Origin: Stenopsyche tienmushanensis | Lineage: Eukaryota > Arthropoda > Insecta > Trichoptera > Stenopsychidae | Direction: 5' to 3' | Length of the DNA stretch: 64,000 nucleotides | NCBI GenBank assembly: GCA_008973525.1 | Contig: WACJ01000127.1 | Span: 915,630 to 979,629 of the forward strand | In this document: positions 23,590 to 35,340 of the stretch, piece after piece | Numbering within the stretch: the first letter of the stretch is position 1 | Layout of the letters: each line of letters starts with the position of its first letter | The notes under the pieces: model-generated | What the model saw: the letters and a program-made list of their open reading frames with translations, nothing else | Told to the model about the DNA's origin: nothing | The model's database searches: none | Translations under genes and position numbers: made by a program

Positions 23590-26119
23590 TATTAGAATCT
23601 ATCAATAAATCCGCAGAAATTATAAATCAATTACAATTGAAATTAATTTTTATAGTAAATTTTGACAAATTATAAATATTTATATAGGGAATAATTGAAA
23701 AATTAGCACAGAATATTTAGACAACTAATCAAAGGATGCCATCTGAATAATTCATATTATTGTTATACAAATCGAACTATGATTATAATTTTACGATAGT
23801 AAGGCCTAACTTTGAAAACAAAGACACAATATTTTTAACTCGGTAGTTAATTATAAAATAACACTTATCATAATTAAATTTGCGCTTACATTTACGCGAT
23901 AATTTAATACTTCACGCAAAAAGTTTCCCATTTAATACGTAGGGATTATCAAATAATTTCTATATCTACTTTCAAATGAGTGCCATTCTTCCCTTCTCAG
24001 AATAATTGTCGTATCAATACAAAAGTTTCTCTGTCGCACCCAATAGAAGATATTTTTATTGTATAGCCTAAAATAATATGAAATTTTATTTAGAAAAATA
24101 AATAGTTTTTATCGACTTCCTTTTTAATGATCAAAAATCATCAATATTAATCGAGAGTGATTTATTCGAATAAATTAATATTATTAATAAGGTCAACCCT
24201 CAGTCTATTTAACGGTCAAATATTTAATTTTTTTAATTTTTTTATTACATCCAGGATATGATATCCCTATCATGTGAACAGCCTGCCATCGGCTATATTA
24301 CATTATAATCGATTTTACCATAACGCTGCGAGAATTAATTTTCAATCAACACGTGTCATTTTCACATCGAAACGAGGGGGATGATAGCGCTTAAATATTC
24401 CGTAGTTTTCGCTCAAGACGGACAAACAAACGGGATGGGAAAATCAAATTAAAGATGTTGAATAAAATCGGTAGAAGGATAACGCGATCCCAGGGGTGTT
24501 TTCAGACGGAAGGGCTTTGTCGGAAGAGTTCGACAAACAGATTTCCCGTTCCGCTGGATCAAAGCCGGTCACGGAAATTGGAAGTAAGCGGAATCCATCA
24601 GTCTGGCTAGGATCTCGAACAAAATACTTTGTACAATGCAAATATATGGCGATGGCGAGAATATGTGGAAGTTTGATCGTCAATTAAAATTATTTAATAA
24701 TACACCTATATATTAAATTATCCGGTTGTTGTGGGTTGTTTGTATTTCTTTCAAAGGGAATTAAGACAACAGAATGATATCTAGGGGTTGTCTCCCCTTG
24801 CATTTTATTATAATTGGATTTGATGTTTTAGTTACAATATTTTACACCCAAAATATAAAGTCGACGACAAACCTTTAGGGGAGGTTATATCAACATCACA
24901 CTGTGTATTTTATACGGAAAAAAATACCTGGCATAATCTGGATTTTAATACCGTTTGAATTCATCGGCATATTTTTGATTTTAGCCATTTAGAAACCAAT
25001 CAGCAGAACTGATTAATATCCAGTTTGCGGACTCAAACCCATTACAGTGTATAATCCTAAAGCGAACAGTAAATCCCACTTAGTCCATTTCGTATTCATA
25101 GATTTATATTATTGAACATTGTGTGTGGATGCTATAAATCCATAATAAATTGATTGCATTTCTTTATTTAAAAAATATCAATAAGTTCTTCAATATATTT
25201 TGATAAATAATTTGTTGGCTTCTTGCACTTTTTAGCCAATATGTCGCCATTTTTTGTTGCATTAGCGTCATTTTAGGGGCGAAAGTACTCAGGTCGATAC
25301 TTTTCAAATTACACCCCACAACCTTTTGTGCATTGTATAAATAATACATCCATGGACTCGGGGGTACGATACTTATTTGGTGAAAGTCACGCGATCTTAT
25401 TCCGCTCTCACTATTCCACACACCTATCATGCCAGAGCGATTTTCTTTGCCTTAGGTCATTATACTAATTGCAGACGCTTAAGTAGAAACGATTTAATTA
25501 TGTTTGCAGAAAAGACTTTTTATACGTGTTTTTTTCGTTCAACACTGTGCCATAATTGAATACATTTAGCGCAATTCTGAAAATATTTCCTCACGTGTAA
25601 ATCGCTCTACTAAGCCACCCCCAGACGAATGAAAATCTAATGCAAATTTCAAATGACTGCTAGTCCTATTTAACACAAATTGAAATAATTATGCTTTAAA
25701 AAAATATATATTCATTGAACTCGTCAACAGGTCACTTGACCGTAATCAATCCGTTTGAATGCGGTTTGGTTTACAACAAAACTGTATAACAACCCCTATT
25801 TGCATATGCAATACGCTGCTTTGCTGACGTGCTAATATGCTGTATTATAACAGAGCTGCGATAAATGGAATATATTTATTTATTTCTTAATTAAATCATT
25901 TTTTTAATTAAAAAAATCAAAACTATTGATAACTAGAATACAAGAATATGAATTTTATAAAAACACACTGTATTCCATTTATTAAATTTGATATTTTATA
26001 TTCAGTTCATTTACTTATATTTTTTTCATTGTTACACGAGCCCAAGTTTGATTTTCACTAATTTTACCATTATAAAATTTGAAAATGAACCATACAAAAC
26101 TATATTTAAAATTTGATTT
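23590..26119. other. Intergenic stretch without recognised genes
   Basis: AT-rich apart from a GC-richer patch at 24360-24690, open on both strands (24444-24683 minus, 24496-24687 plus). Neither translation shows a known motif. It could be a conserved non-coding block or a lone exon. Confidence 0.35.
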
Positions 26120-26500
26120 TGGTAGATTGGCTTGTATGATCTGGATGGTCAATTTATGCCACCACCGCGCGAGATAACCATGCCCTCAAATTGTTTGTGC
26201 TGAATGTTCATCGTGATATGCGCTGTGTGGGACGTAGCACCATCATGTTGGAACCACATATCGTCGATATTCTTATCATCCAATTTAGACCACAAGAAAT
26301 TATTGATCGTTGGCGGTTATGGCAATGCCAGTTTCGTTATGGAACAAGTACAGACCAATGATTCCGCCAGGTCAAAATCCACACCAAACAGTGACTTTCT
26401 CGGGATGCATTTGGTGCAAGTGTATCTCACGTAGATTGGTATTGCCCCAATTCTACATTTATAATTTGTACGGTCATCTTGATGAGGAGTGTGGGTGGTT
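26120..26500 (-). pseudogene. DDE_3-type transposase relic (IS630-Tc1-mariner superfamily)
   Basis: Minus-strand translation gives NWGNTNLREIHLHQMHPEKV then TVWCGF (here followed by a stop), GGIIGLYLFHNETG, and after a frame change NIDDMWFQHDGATSHTAH then ITMNIQHKQFEGMVISRGG. The blocks KVTVWCG, GxIGxYxFxxxxG and WFQxDGAxxHTA, with the second catalytic Asp in QHDGA, are characteristic of a common arthropod DNA transposon transposase of the DDE_3 type. The N-terminal DNA-binding part and the final acidic residue were not found, and several stops interrupt the rest. No terminal repeats were identified. Confidence 0.75.
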
Positions 26501-27841
26501 TTTACAGATATAAATACGTTATATTAATCAATTCGCTAATGTGTTTGACGAACTATTACTTTAAGCGAATTTGTATAGAACTCATATTGCAAATACTGAA
26601 TGTATTTAATATTAAGGCTTTGTGATTATTCATGAATATTTCGTTTCCATCTTAAAGAAAAATCAAGGAAAAAGCTTTATATTGTAGCTTTAACCCCCCT
26701 CGTATGCCTTAATTCCGGCTCTGCTAATCAGATTTACTCGAAACGTTCTTGGGAAACATTTCATCTACAACCGAGCGGTACTAATTGAAATATATGAGGT
26801 ACATTGTTAAGCATTTTTTTTAGTAAATTAGCAATACCTGGCGTTCTGAGGGTGGGATATCGTGCCTCATTCGTGTGCTCGTTTGCAGTTCCGGTGGAGG
26901 ACGACTCCAGCCAGCCGGCTTATTGTTCTTGTTATTAATAATAACACGAAAAATAATTAGTTTACTCCCGTTGGTAGACACATTGTCGGGACTACCGTAC
27001 CAGATGGTACAGCATAATTTCATAATATCCATTTACGCATAATTTTATAAGAGTGCAAGAGGGTGAGGCCCGGTAATAAATAGGAGCAGAAGTAATTCTA
27101 CCTACTGGCGTAATAGTAAATTAGCGTACCATAAATGGATATTCCTAACGTCTTCTGCGCTCCTTCCCTCCACGTGCGTGGTATAAATCTACATTTGGGA
27201 ACACTTTTATGGCAAAGTAATTTTAAATTGTAAACATTTGAATCTTGAAAATATTCCAGCTCGTATTAATCACGCGGCGTTCATCCCGGACTAGGGAGAA
27301 AAGGGATATTTTAAAAAATGGTTATTATTATAAAAAGTAATAAAATTTTCTGACTGGTAATGCTTTTCTTGCGCGAGCTACTTAATTTTTTTTATACAAA
27401 GGAGGCAAATCCTTGCCACAAAGGAATCGCATTCGAAATAGTACGACGAGAAGAGAATGTATAAAATTGAACAAGAGCCATCTCTGACTCTGTAGAATCT
27501 GTTCTATTTTTATTCCTTTGTCAGCAAATATAATATTTATCAATGCGCCATAAAAATCCCTATTTTAAAAATACTCAAAAGAAATCATTTGATATAACAT
27601 TATGTCATACTTTGACATCTTTAACAATCAATTATTAATATTAAGGCTTACTATATGAACGTTCGGAATTCAATAGTGAGACTTAAAACGCCATACCTTT
27701 AACAGGATTTTAAAAAGCATTTCATGTGGTGACAAATATGATAATCTATTGGAGATATATTTTGCTAATAAAATGGATTTGGATAATACAATTCAGCTTT
27801 AATGTTTTCCACTAATTTTAATAAAATATATTTAATATATA
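26501..27841. other. Intergenic stretch; possible small exon at 26838-26918
   Basis: Mostly AT-rich. At 26838-26918 (minus) an 81-base GC-rich segment has an AG upstream and a GTATTG donor-like site downstream, with two frames open. One of them reads GWLESSSTGTANEHTNEARY then PTLRTPG. No flanking exons were recognised, so it is only a suggestion. Confidence 0.3.
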
Positions 27842-29115
27842 TTAGAGGTATTATAAATGAATGTCGTTTTTTAAATGAAAGATTTAAATTCTCATATTTT
27901 TTTTATTTTGAATAATATTTTACATAATATAATTTCCATCACTAGAAATAACCCTCCTCCACCTATCTGGCAACATTTTGTTGCCTCTTTCATAAAACAT
28001 CATCGGCTTTGAATCGAAATAATCTTTTAACCCTTTTTTTATATCATCGTATGTTTTATAATTTTTACCGTCCAAATAGTGCTGCATGGACCTAAAGAGA
28101 TGATAATCCGAAGGAGCGATGTCTGGTGAATACGGAGGATGTCAAATTACCTTCCATCCAAGGCTGTCAATTTTTTCCCGCGTTATTTTTGCAGTATGGG
28201 GGCGAGTTTTGTCATGCTGTAAAAACACTTGTCTTCGATTCACGAGAGAGGGTCGTTTTTCTTTTAATTTCTGCCGTTAAACGGTCTAATTTCTCACAAT
28301 AAACTTTTGCATTTATTGTTTGTCGGGTTTAAGAGTTTCGAAATTAATAATTCCCTTGCTGTCCCACCAAACAGACAAAAGAACCTTTTTTGTCGTGAAT
28401 CCGGGCTTCGGGGTTGGTTTTGCTACCTGCCCCTTCGATAGCCATTGATTTTTGCATCCGTGGTTAGAGTATAGCACTCATTTCTCATCTCCAGTTATTA
28501 AATCATTTAAAAACAGTGTTTCGGATTCCTTTTTCAATAAATCTTTGCATGCGTGTATGCGCTCGCCCAGATTCTCTTCGCTTAGCGCGTGCGGTACCCA
28601 TCTTCCTTTTCTCCACGTCTTCCCGATTTTTTTAAAATGTTTTTTACACTCGACCATGAGCATCCAAGTCTGTCCTCAATTTTTTCTATAGAAGCCGTAG
28701 GATCACTTTCAATTTCAGCAGTCAGTATGGCGGGAGCCACCTCACATGGTCTTCCACTTCCAGGGCTATTCTTCAGATCAAAATTTCCAGATCGAAATTT
28801 TTTAAACCATCTTTGACACTTGCGAACATCTAAAATATCGCCCAGTATGCCACAAATATTTTTAGTGGCAACCACTGCAGTTTTTTCTTGATAAAATGAT
28901 AAAGCATTGAATAACGGAAAAATTCTTCGTTCGGCGAAAATTGATTCATTGTAAAATGGGTTGTTAAATTTGAATTTAACAAACCACAATTTATTCTTGA
29001 CAAGTATGGTCACCGAAAGAGCATAAAACACGACGTGAAAAAGCAACAGCCGAAGCACAACTAACCCTCGAAAACGGTCAACAATAGAAACGACATTCAT
29101 TTTTACTACATCTAA
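27842..29115 (-). mobile_element. Near full-length mariner element
   Basis: 1274 bp, the usual mariner size. Ends are TTAGAGGTATTATAAATGAA then TGTCGTTT on the left and, reverse complemented, TTAGATGTAGTAAAAATGAA then TGTCGTTT on the right, with three differences in 28. TA flanks both ends (27840-27841 and 29116-29117). The minus strand encodes a decayed transposase. The right end abuts a second, older mariner fragment (29138-29475), suggesting insertion into or beside it. Its ends share the start TTAG and the word AATGTCxTTT with the 23011 element, so the two are related subfamilies. Confidence 0.92.
27920..28949 (-). pseudogene. Mariner DD34D transposase, frameshifted
   Basis: The likely start is the ATG at 28949 (MNQFSPNEEFFRYSMLYHF). 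A frame change soon follows, and then the helix-turn-helix region continues as VRKCQRWFKKFRSGNFDLKN and SPGSGRP, WSSVKNILKKSG, WVPHALSEEN. The catalytic blocks are all present: LITGDEK (first Asp), QHDKTRPHTAKITRE (second Asp) and HPPYSPDIAPSDYHLF (third Asp), with 34 residues between the second and third. It ends MLPDRWRRVISSDGNYIM and a TAA at 27920-27922. Expected length is about 343 residues, matching the family, but multiple frame changes and stops (including one just before HPPYSPD) make it non-functional as read. Confidence 0.88.
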
Positions 29116-29137
29116 TAATACCATTATCCATCAACAA

Positions 29138-29475
29138 TCACATATAGCCATCAACCTTTCTTATTGAATTAAAATGACGAAAAACAGACGTATATTTAGT
29201 ACTTTTTAGTTCACAAGGATTACACACAGGATTAGCTTCCACCATGATTTTTAAATATTCAACACTAATATAGGTTTTGGGTCTTCCTCGAGGATTCATT
29301 TTACCGGAACAATTTTTTTGAATCATTTTTAAATTGTTCCTTTATAAATCGATCCTTTTTTGAAAATTCTATTGATAGTTTTGACTGTTTTCGCTGCGTT
29401 GTATCCCAATTTGAATTACTTTGTTGTTGATGTCACCTTGTCGAAAGTCATAGAAAACAATATAAATATGTAGTA
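29138..29475 (-). pseudogene. N-terminal fragment of a second mariner transposase
   Basis: Minus-strand reading gives VFYDFRQGDINNKVIQIGIQ, then (after stops) NPRGRPKTYISVEYLKIMVE, ANPVCNPCELKSTKYTSVFR and HFNSIRKVDGY. The order FxxGxxxxxAT..., RGRPK, VEANP, ELA-like and FRHxNSIxKV is that of a mariner N-terminal DNA-binding domain, of a different subfamily from the neighbour at 27842-29115. The sequence stops matching about 20 bases before that neighbour's end, and no continuation was found on the far side of it. The fragment therefore appears truncated rather than simply split by insertion. Confidence 0.65.
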
Positions 29476-31559
29476 GCAATGTTCAAATGATCAAACTTTT
29501 AAAATAACATACTATGCAGAACCTTTCTAAATCACTGTCAATCTTTAACTAACTGAAATTCCGACTTTTCATGTGGTATACCCTAATTCCAGACTATCTA
29601 AAAGACTAAGTTCATTGTATATATTTGTAACATGGAAAGAACATTTTGGTATACTTGCATTAATGTCGGAAGCTTAACCCGGAACAATTATTTATTCCTG
29701 TTATCGTTAACCATACTGCTTAGCATACCCTTATCTACGGGGTTGCAACTTACAATTAAAAATATTGATCATTTGGTACGCAATCGTAGATCTACTCCGG
29801 CTTAACATTTTCTATCAAAAGCATAATTTTGAATATGAAAAACAATAGGAAACCACCACATAAATATATTCTATATTTGAAAAATATACCTCCATAAGAA
29901 AAATAAATATATAACTCTATAATGGAATATGTCACCTGTTTACAAAGATTCAATATCATACCTGTCTATTTATTTTAGAAGTACACATTTGTTCGCGTTT
30001 TAGAGAAAAAATAAATAAAAATCGACACGTCCCATTTTTATGCGTTTTCTCTATTCCGCGAATTGATTGCTAAATAAATTGAGCGAAAAAGAAAAATATT
30101 TTAAAATCCATAAACGAATGATAGATAACGCTGATTGATACCAGGAAAAACACAGTTTCGCGCGAATTTCGACGACGTCACGGAGGGGTGGAAATGAAAT
30201 GAGTTATATGCATTCGCGGTCCAAACCATTAAACCCTCCCTGTTTCATCCCCGTCCATAGTTTGATGGGAAAATTCCTCAGAGATCGAGCCAGATCACGC
30301 GAAAAAAGCAATCGGATCACAATTATTTAGTTGCCGCTACACGGTGCGTGTACTGATTGATAGGCATGCAAACAAAGAGAAAAAGGCCTTTGTGGAAAAT
30401 CGCGAATATTATATGGAAAACCGATTTTGGGCACGTGTTTTTCAAACGTGTAACTTGAAAGGGTGTCAAAAATGAAATAGACGGCGTAATTCAATTTAAA
30501 GCTTTTTTTAACGCAAAAATCCATTGAGGATGTATCGCGATTTTAAACGAGCGGTTTAAAAGCTTATTGTTGGGAATCATAGTTTCGTTTCCGTCAAACT
30601 ATCACTAAATCGGACTTCATTCATCTATATTAATTGCTTAATATTTATATATTTGTTTTGATTTTCTACCCTTATAAACACACTACTATCAGTTAATAAT
30701 ATGCTTATACCTTAAAGATAAATCCAAGTATACTTGTTTTAACATGCTATTTATGAAATGGGATAGAAAAGATATAACGTATCTCTTACTTGGGGTGCCA
30801 AAATAAACAATTTATCAATGTTGCAAAACGATGCATATGATAAATTGCATTTACAGCATCTATATAACAAATCACTCAAGAATTCCATAGGATTTTTTTT
30901 TTTGAGAATTTTCGATAAAACGAACCCAAAATGAAGAAAATGAGATAAATTGAAAATATCCTACGAACTTATTGAGTGATATATTAATGAATTAATTAAA
31001 AAATTAAATTTAATCATGGATAAGAAATTGAACACCCTCTCATATTTATTGATGTGATGATTTTTTTTACATCCTAAATGGCGTGATATATATTTTTATA
31101 ATTTGTTGAAAAAATATATTTAGATTTGTAACTGTTATGCGTGTATTCCATACAAATAAAGTGGCTTTGTTAGTTGTTAAATAAAGAGTTCCATCTTGGC
31201 CTTAATCGCATTATTCCTCATATACTTGGCACATTCCCAACAGCAACTAGTTTTGTAAAGTTAACTAGTATTTGGTACACAATGTGTTCGAAATGTTGAA
31301 ATATTGCTTCAAATAAGCTGCAGGGGTGTATTTACAGTGATTAAAATCGAGTTAAATTTGTATGTGCATTTGAGTGACATAACTGATTGATTATATGTTG
31401 CATTCTAATGTACATACTATCAAAAGTAACTTAAATTAGATTTTATAGCGACATTGTAAGTGTATCAAATTACTTTGCTGTTAAAAAGAAACAAGAAGCA
31501 GAAATAGGAGTCGTTAGTCGAGTTTGATTCGCTCGCATGCAACGCTGATTAGGAAGTTC
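29476..31559. other. Intergenic stretch without recognised features
   Basis: AT-rich with a more balanced block at 30100-30330 that includes the CRE-like core GACGTCAC. No exon or transposase motif was recognised. Confidence 0.4.
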
Positions 31560-32050
31560 TGAAGCGAAGAAATGCAGTTTGCTGGTCTCATTCCTATACG
31601 CCAACTTTTCGAAGAGATTAAAAATCAGCACGACGACTCTGTGTTTCTTGACCTGATTAAATTTATCGCGAATCTGTTTGTCGTGTGGCGAATGTTGGCG
31701 TGTGAATTTCCAGCAGTGATATTGGCTGCAGCTCGTCGTGGAAGCCTGAAATTGCTACACTCGCCGAATAAACAGCAGACCCCGGATAAACGGCAAAGTT
31801 AAACTTTCCTCTATATCTGTTAGTGATCCAGTTATCCGTGCTCAAAGAAACTTTAAGTTAATAGTCGACAACCGGCACACCCTGGAGGGTAATCGGTTAA
31901 CCAATCCCGGCAGCACAGGTTGACCGATAGCGCGCTGCTTTCACCGACTTCAAACACCAACTTACTTCTCCAACTTTTTTGCTCTATAAAACGAGACCTC
32001 CCGCTGTATACAAAACAGACCGTAAAAATACGCCATCGGGGCAAATAAAC
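31560..32050 (+). other. GC-richer island with promoter-like motifs
   Basis: Composition rises to roughly half G+C within AT-rich sequence. A plus-strand frame (31572-31802, 76 codons, MQFAGLIPIRQLFEEIK...) has no recognised domain. Downstream are CTATAAAA (31984-31991) and AATAAA (32044-32049), 60 bases apart, an arrangement seen in retroelement terminal repeats but also by chance. It could be a solo terminal repeat, a promoter with first exon, or transferred DNA. Confidence 0.35.
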
Positions 32051-32730
32051 AGTTTATTGAACCATTTGATGATATGAAGAAACTTTTGAGCTGACCACAT
32101 TTGAGAGGCAAAATGACCATTTTTCCTAAATGGGCTTTTAGCCAAACAGCACAACATTATTAATATATCTCAGCATAACAATCCTTTTTAGTACGTAGTA
32201 AACAATGAAATTCTTACCAAAAAAGAGACCCAAAAACTTTCGTGAATTTTGAAAAATATATTTTCGCGGGGAATATTACGGAATATTACGCGGTTACTTT
32301 TGTAAAAATAATTTTAATCTCTCCCATTAAATATTGACGAATGTTTTTTTAATTGTAAATATATTATTTATTATTAATCCTTTGACTGCTGCGGTGTATT
32401 TTGATCAACGGAAATTCGTTTGCTAACTTTATCTTTCTCGTTTGATCGCCTTAATGTATAAGCAAGATGCTTTAAAAAGTTAAGCACTGATACCCTGACA
32501 CACAGAAATTAATCGTATTCGAGCATTTTAAAGTCATAAATGAGACGATATATCGTATCCTAGCACTTTAAGGATTAAAAACTAATCTGCATTAACGGCA
32601 AAGTATTAGTAATTTTAACAAAAAACTTGATTTAATCCTCTGTCAATGAAATATTTAATTTATTCTCGTCAATGAAATAGATAAACAAACTATCTTACAA
32701 AATATAATAATCTGGTTTTTGCAAACATAG
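32051..32730. other. AT-rich spacer, nothing recognised
   Basis: No exon, repeat end or transposase motif was seen. Confidence 0.4.
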
Positions 32731-33033
32731 AGGATGATCGCGTATTTGCGAGCGAATTTCAATAATTCAGAAAGAGCACTCTTATACGTTGAATTCTGAG
32801 ACGGACAGAGACAAAGAATGTCTTTCTTGTATATATCTTCTATTGTATATATTCGCAGACGAAGAATATTGTGTGCTATCGACAGTGTTTATTTATTTAT
32901 GTACAAGCTTCATACACGCTGCGAGGATCCTGACAGATAAGTGGATTTGTATGACGAAAAGTGGCGGACAAGCAAAAATAGCATCTACGACTTTGATGAT
33001 TTTAAATCAGCTCACTACTCAAAAAGTTAAAAT
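32731..33033 (+). repeat. Repeat family R2, copy 1 (possible solo terminal repeat piece)
   Basis: Begins AGGATGATCGCGTATTTGCG and includes CTATCGACAGTGTTTATTTA, AGCTTCATACACGCTGC, AAGTGGCGGACAAGCA and ends near AAAAAGTTAAAAT. All of these words occur in the same order at 56716-57650. Relative to that copy, about 525 bases are absent after the TATTTATTTA word. The 133-codon open frame that spans it (32789-33190) shows no protein motif and is probably accidental. Confidence 0.65.
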
Positions 33034-33389
33034 TTCTTTACGGAGTATGAAGAAAAACGTGATATCCTGTACAAATTCTATGAAAAAAATATCTAGGTCT
33101 GGCCAAACCTATTATATTGGCTCCGGGTACATAAATAGAAATATCCTTTTATCTCGAACAGAAGTATCCCGAACTTTTTTAAAATTTTGAATTCTGTAAA
33201 ACGCTTAAAAAGACAAAGTCTGGGAAATTTGGTATTCCCAGACAAAACCAGAAGATCATCTTATTGACAGAAGGGTTAATACATATATACATTCGAACTT
33301 TTTAACAACATTTTTACTTTTTTATTGGTAGGAGAATCATAGTTTCATTTTCACCAATGGTGCTATTTTTGTTAATTCTTAACGGTATT

Positions 33390-34025
33390 TATTAGTTTAA
33401 TTGCAAGCTTTCACAACACTTCTTTCTGCTGTAATTATTATTTAAGTGCGCAAATGATTAATTACAGATCTTTTTTTCGTATATTTTCTATCCACATTTT
33501 TTTTTCGAATAACACAAAAATTTTGTTGTTGTATCATCTTTGCCAAATTGTACCTTGCATGTCTTTTTCTTCTTGGAGAAATTAGTGATAGTCTACGGCA
33601 TGCTATTCTGTTAATTGCAGAAGAAATTATTTTCTTGATATTCCTTTCCCAGTTTTTCTTTATAAAGGAATCATGCTTTGATACTAGATGGCAACATCAA
33701 AGATGTTAAAAAAATACCATTTAAAAATCTTCTATAGGATTTTAATTTGACGCTGTCTCGTTATTTGATCGATGATGTCCGCATAGAATTTGGTTTTATT
33801 TTATTACGCAACTGTCTCAGGTATTATTTTGTTGGTATCCAATGCAAACCAAAGCTTGATGCTAAATTTTCATTCGCATTCGGTTGTATTGTATGAATTT
33901 ATATCTTATTTTTGTAGGAAATAATTGTTCATCAATAGTCATATTCATGTCATGCTTGTTGCTATTTTAACTACTCTAAATAATTTTCTTCCATACATCT
34001 GAATTGGAGAAATATGAAAATGTGT
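33390..34025 (-). pseudogene. piggyBac-type transposase relic
   Basis: Minus-strand translation gives SDVWKKII, MTIDEQLFPTKIRYKFIQYN (start at 33942), KFSIKLWFALDTNK, PETVA, NKTKFYADIIDQITRQ, FKWYFFNIFDVA (after a frame change) and RKTGKGISRK. The TIDEQL block, the K(F/Y)GIK-like block and NKTKxxxDxxDQ are hallmarks of piggyBac transposases and contain family catalytic aspartates. The long segment normally lying between the KFGIK block and NKTK is missing, so this copy carries an internal deletion in addition to stops and frame changes. No TTAA-flanked ends were located. Confidence 0.7.
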
Positions 34026-35209
34026 ATGACACTGGTCATGCTCATATAAAACAGATCCCTGATACGAAATAACTCAATAAATTTGATTAATAAACACTAC
34101 ATACGTATTGAAATGCAAGAAAATGCAGAGGTACCAAATCGAGAAATGGTACATAGGCCGTATCCTTCCCCTAAAATAAATAAGTGCATCTATGCTCAGT
34201 AATCGATATGAATGCGTCACAAGAGATGGATCGATAAATTCATAAAGAATATGCATTTAAAATTTTGAATAGAAGATTTTACGATGTTTTGATGTAAAAT
34301 TATAGATAAACTTAATGACCTAAAATCTCCCCCTATTTATTCAAAATCATATCGCTTTCATCGCTCCAGTGCTGTTATCAATTATAGCACCCCTTTCTTT
34401 AACAGGGAGAATATTTAATATATGTTCTTTTATAATTTCATATGATTTATAACAAGATTCCTCATCGCTTAATTCTTAAGATGGAATTCTAAAAAAAGTA
34501 CTATGAATAATTTTATTTAAAAAAAACAATATACATAAAATCTTTATTAAATTATGGAAACATTGGACTTGTGATGTTAAGTTTAATGAAATAATTTTGA
34601 TCGATAATATTAGATACATCTAAAGACGATTGAGAAGGCTCTTATTTGACTTTTGAATCAGTTATGATCAGTCATCAACAAATATTACTTGATTTGCGTG
34701 GCATACACGTCCTTAAAAGCCAACTGCCATTTCAAAATTGTTTTTTTTTTTTCATACGTGAGCGAAACGTGCTACATGCTAAAATAAGGGTAGAACTACT
34801 CTTAAAATACGCTGCTTGTGTTGATTTATTATAAATACGTGTATTTTAAAATAATACGTAACGCCTTTGCATCAATGCATCAACTTTTGTAAAAATACAT
34901 TCGAAAATAAAACTCAATCGATGAAAGCTTTCAAAGTAAAAAATAATCAAACCTTTGACAAACTTGCTTTGGTGACACACGGAGTAAACGTTCAAAGCTA
35001 ATATTATCTCTCGTATATCTCTATGGATGCATATAAGTGTGTGCTCATATGGCAGCACAAAATAATTTGTTCATGAATTTGAGCATTTTAAGATGATTTT
35101 TGAATGTTTAAAAATGAAATTTTATCAAGTTTTAATGACTAAAATGTTGTTTCTAAACATAAATATTTATAAAGTGTTTTTAAGGTTGTTTGAATCCATA
35201 TTGATTTCA
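34026..35209. other. Intergenic stretch without recognised features
   Basis: AT-rich. The first 200 bases could be more of the piggyBac relic but show no motif. Confidence 0.35.
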
Positions 35210-35340
35210 ACTTAAACAGACATATGCATTGGTGCATTGTCATGCTGGAATAGTACGCTTTTTGGGAGCTTTTCTCGCCTCTTTTACTTGATGGCTTCTC
35301 TGAAAGAAGTAATTGCATAGATATTAGATTTTCATGTCAT
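35210..35340 (-). pseudogene. Mariner transposase scrap around the second catalytic Asp
   Basis: Minus-strand reading gives AITSFREAIK, KRREKLPKSVLFQHDNAPMH then MS. The block REAIKxKRRxKLxxxVLFQHDNAPxH is characteristic of mariner-type transposases, HDNAPxH holding the second Asp. Flanking sequence is not recognisable, so only about 40 codons survive. Confidence 0.6.

Noticed and set aside
28582..29124. The 180-codon minus-strand frame as an intact protein starting at 29124
   Set aside because: Its first 80 or so residues are out-of-frame sequence between the mariner right end and the true transposase start at 28949. The real start region (MNQFSPNEEFF) is in another frame, with a frameshift joining the two.
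32789..33190. A 133-codon plus-strand frame as a possible gene
   Set aside because: It lies mostly within repeat R2, whose other copy at 56.7 kb is not open in the same way. No protein motif, no splice sites, no conserved codon pattern.
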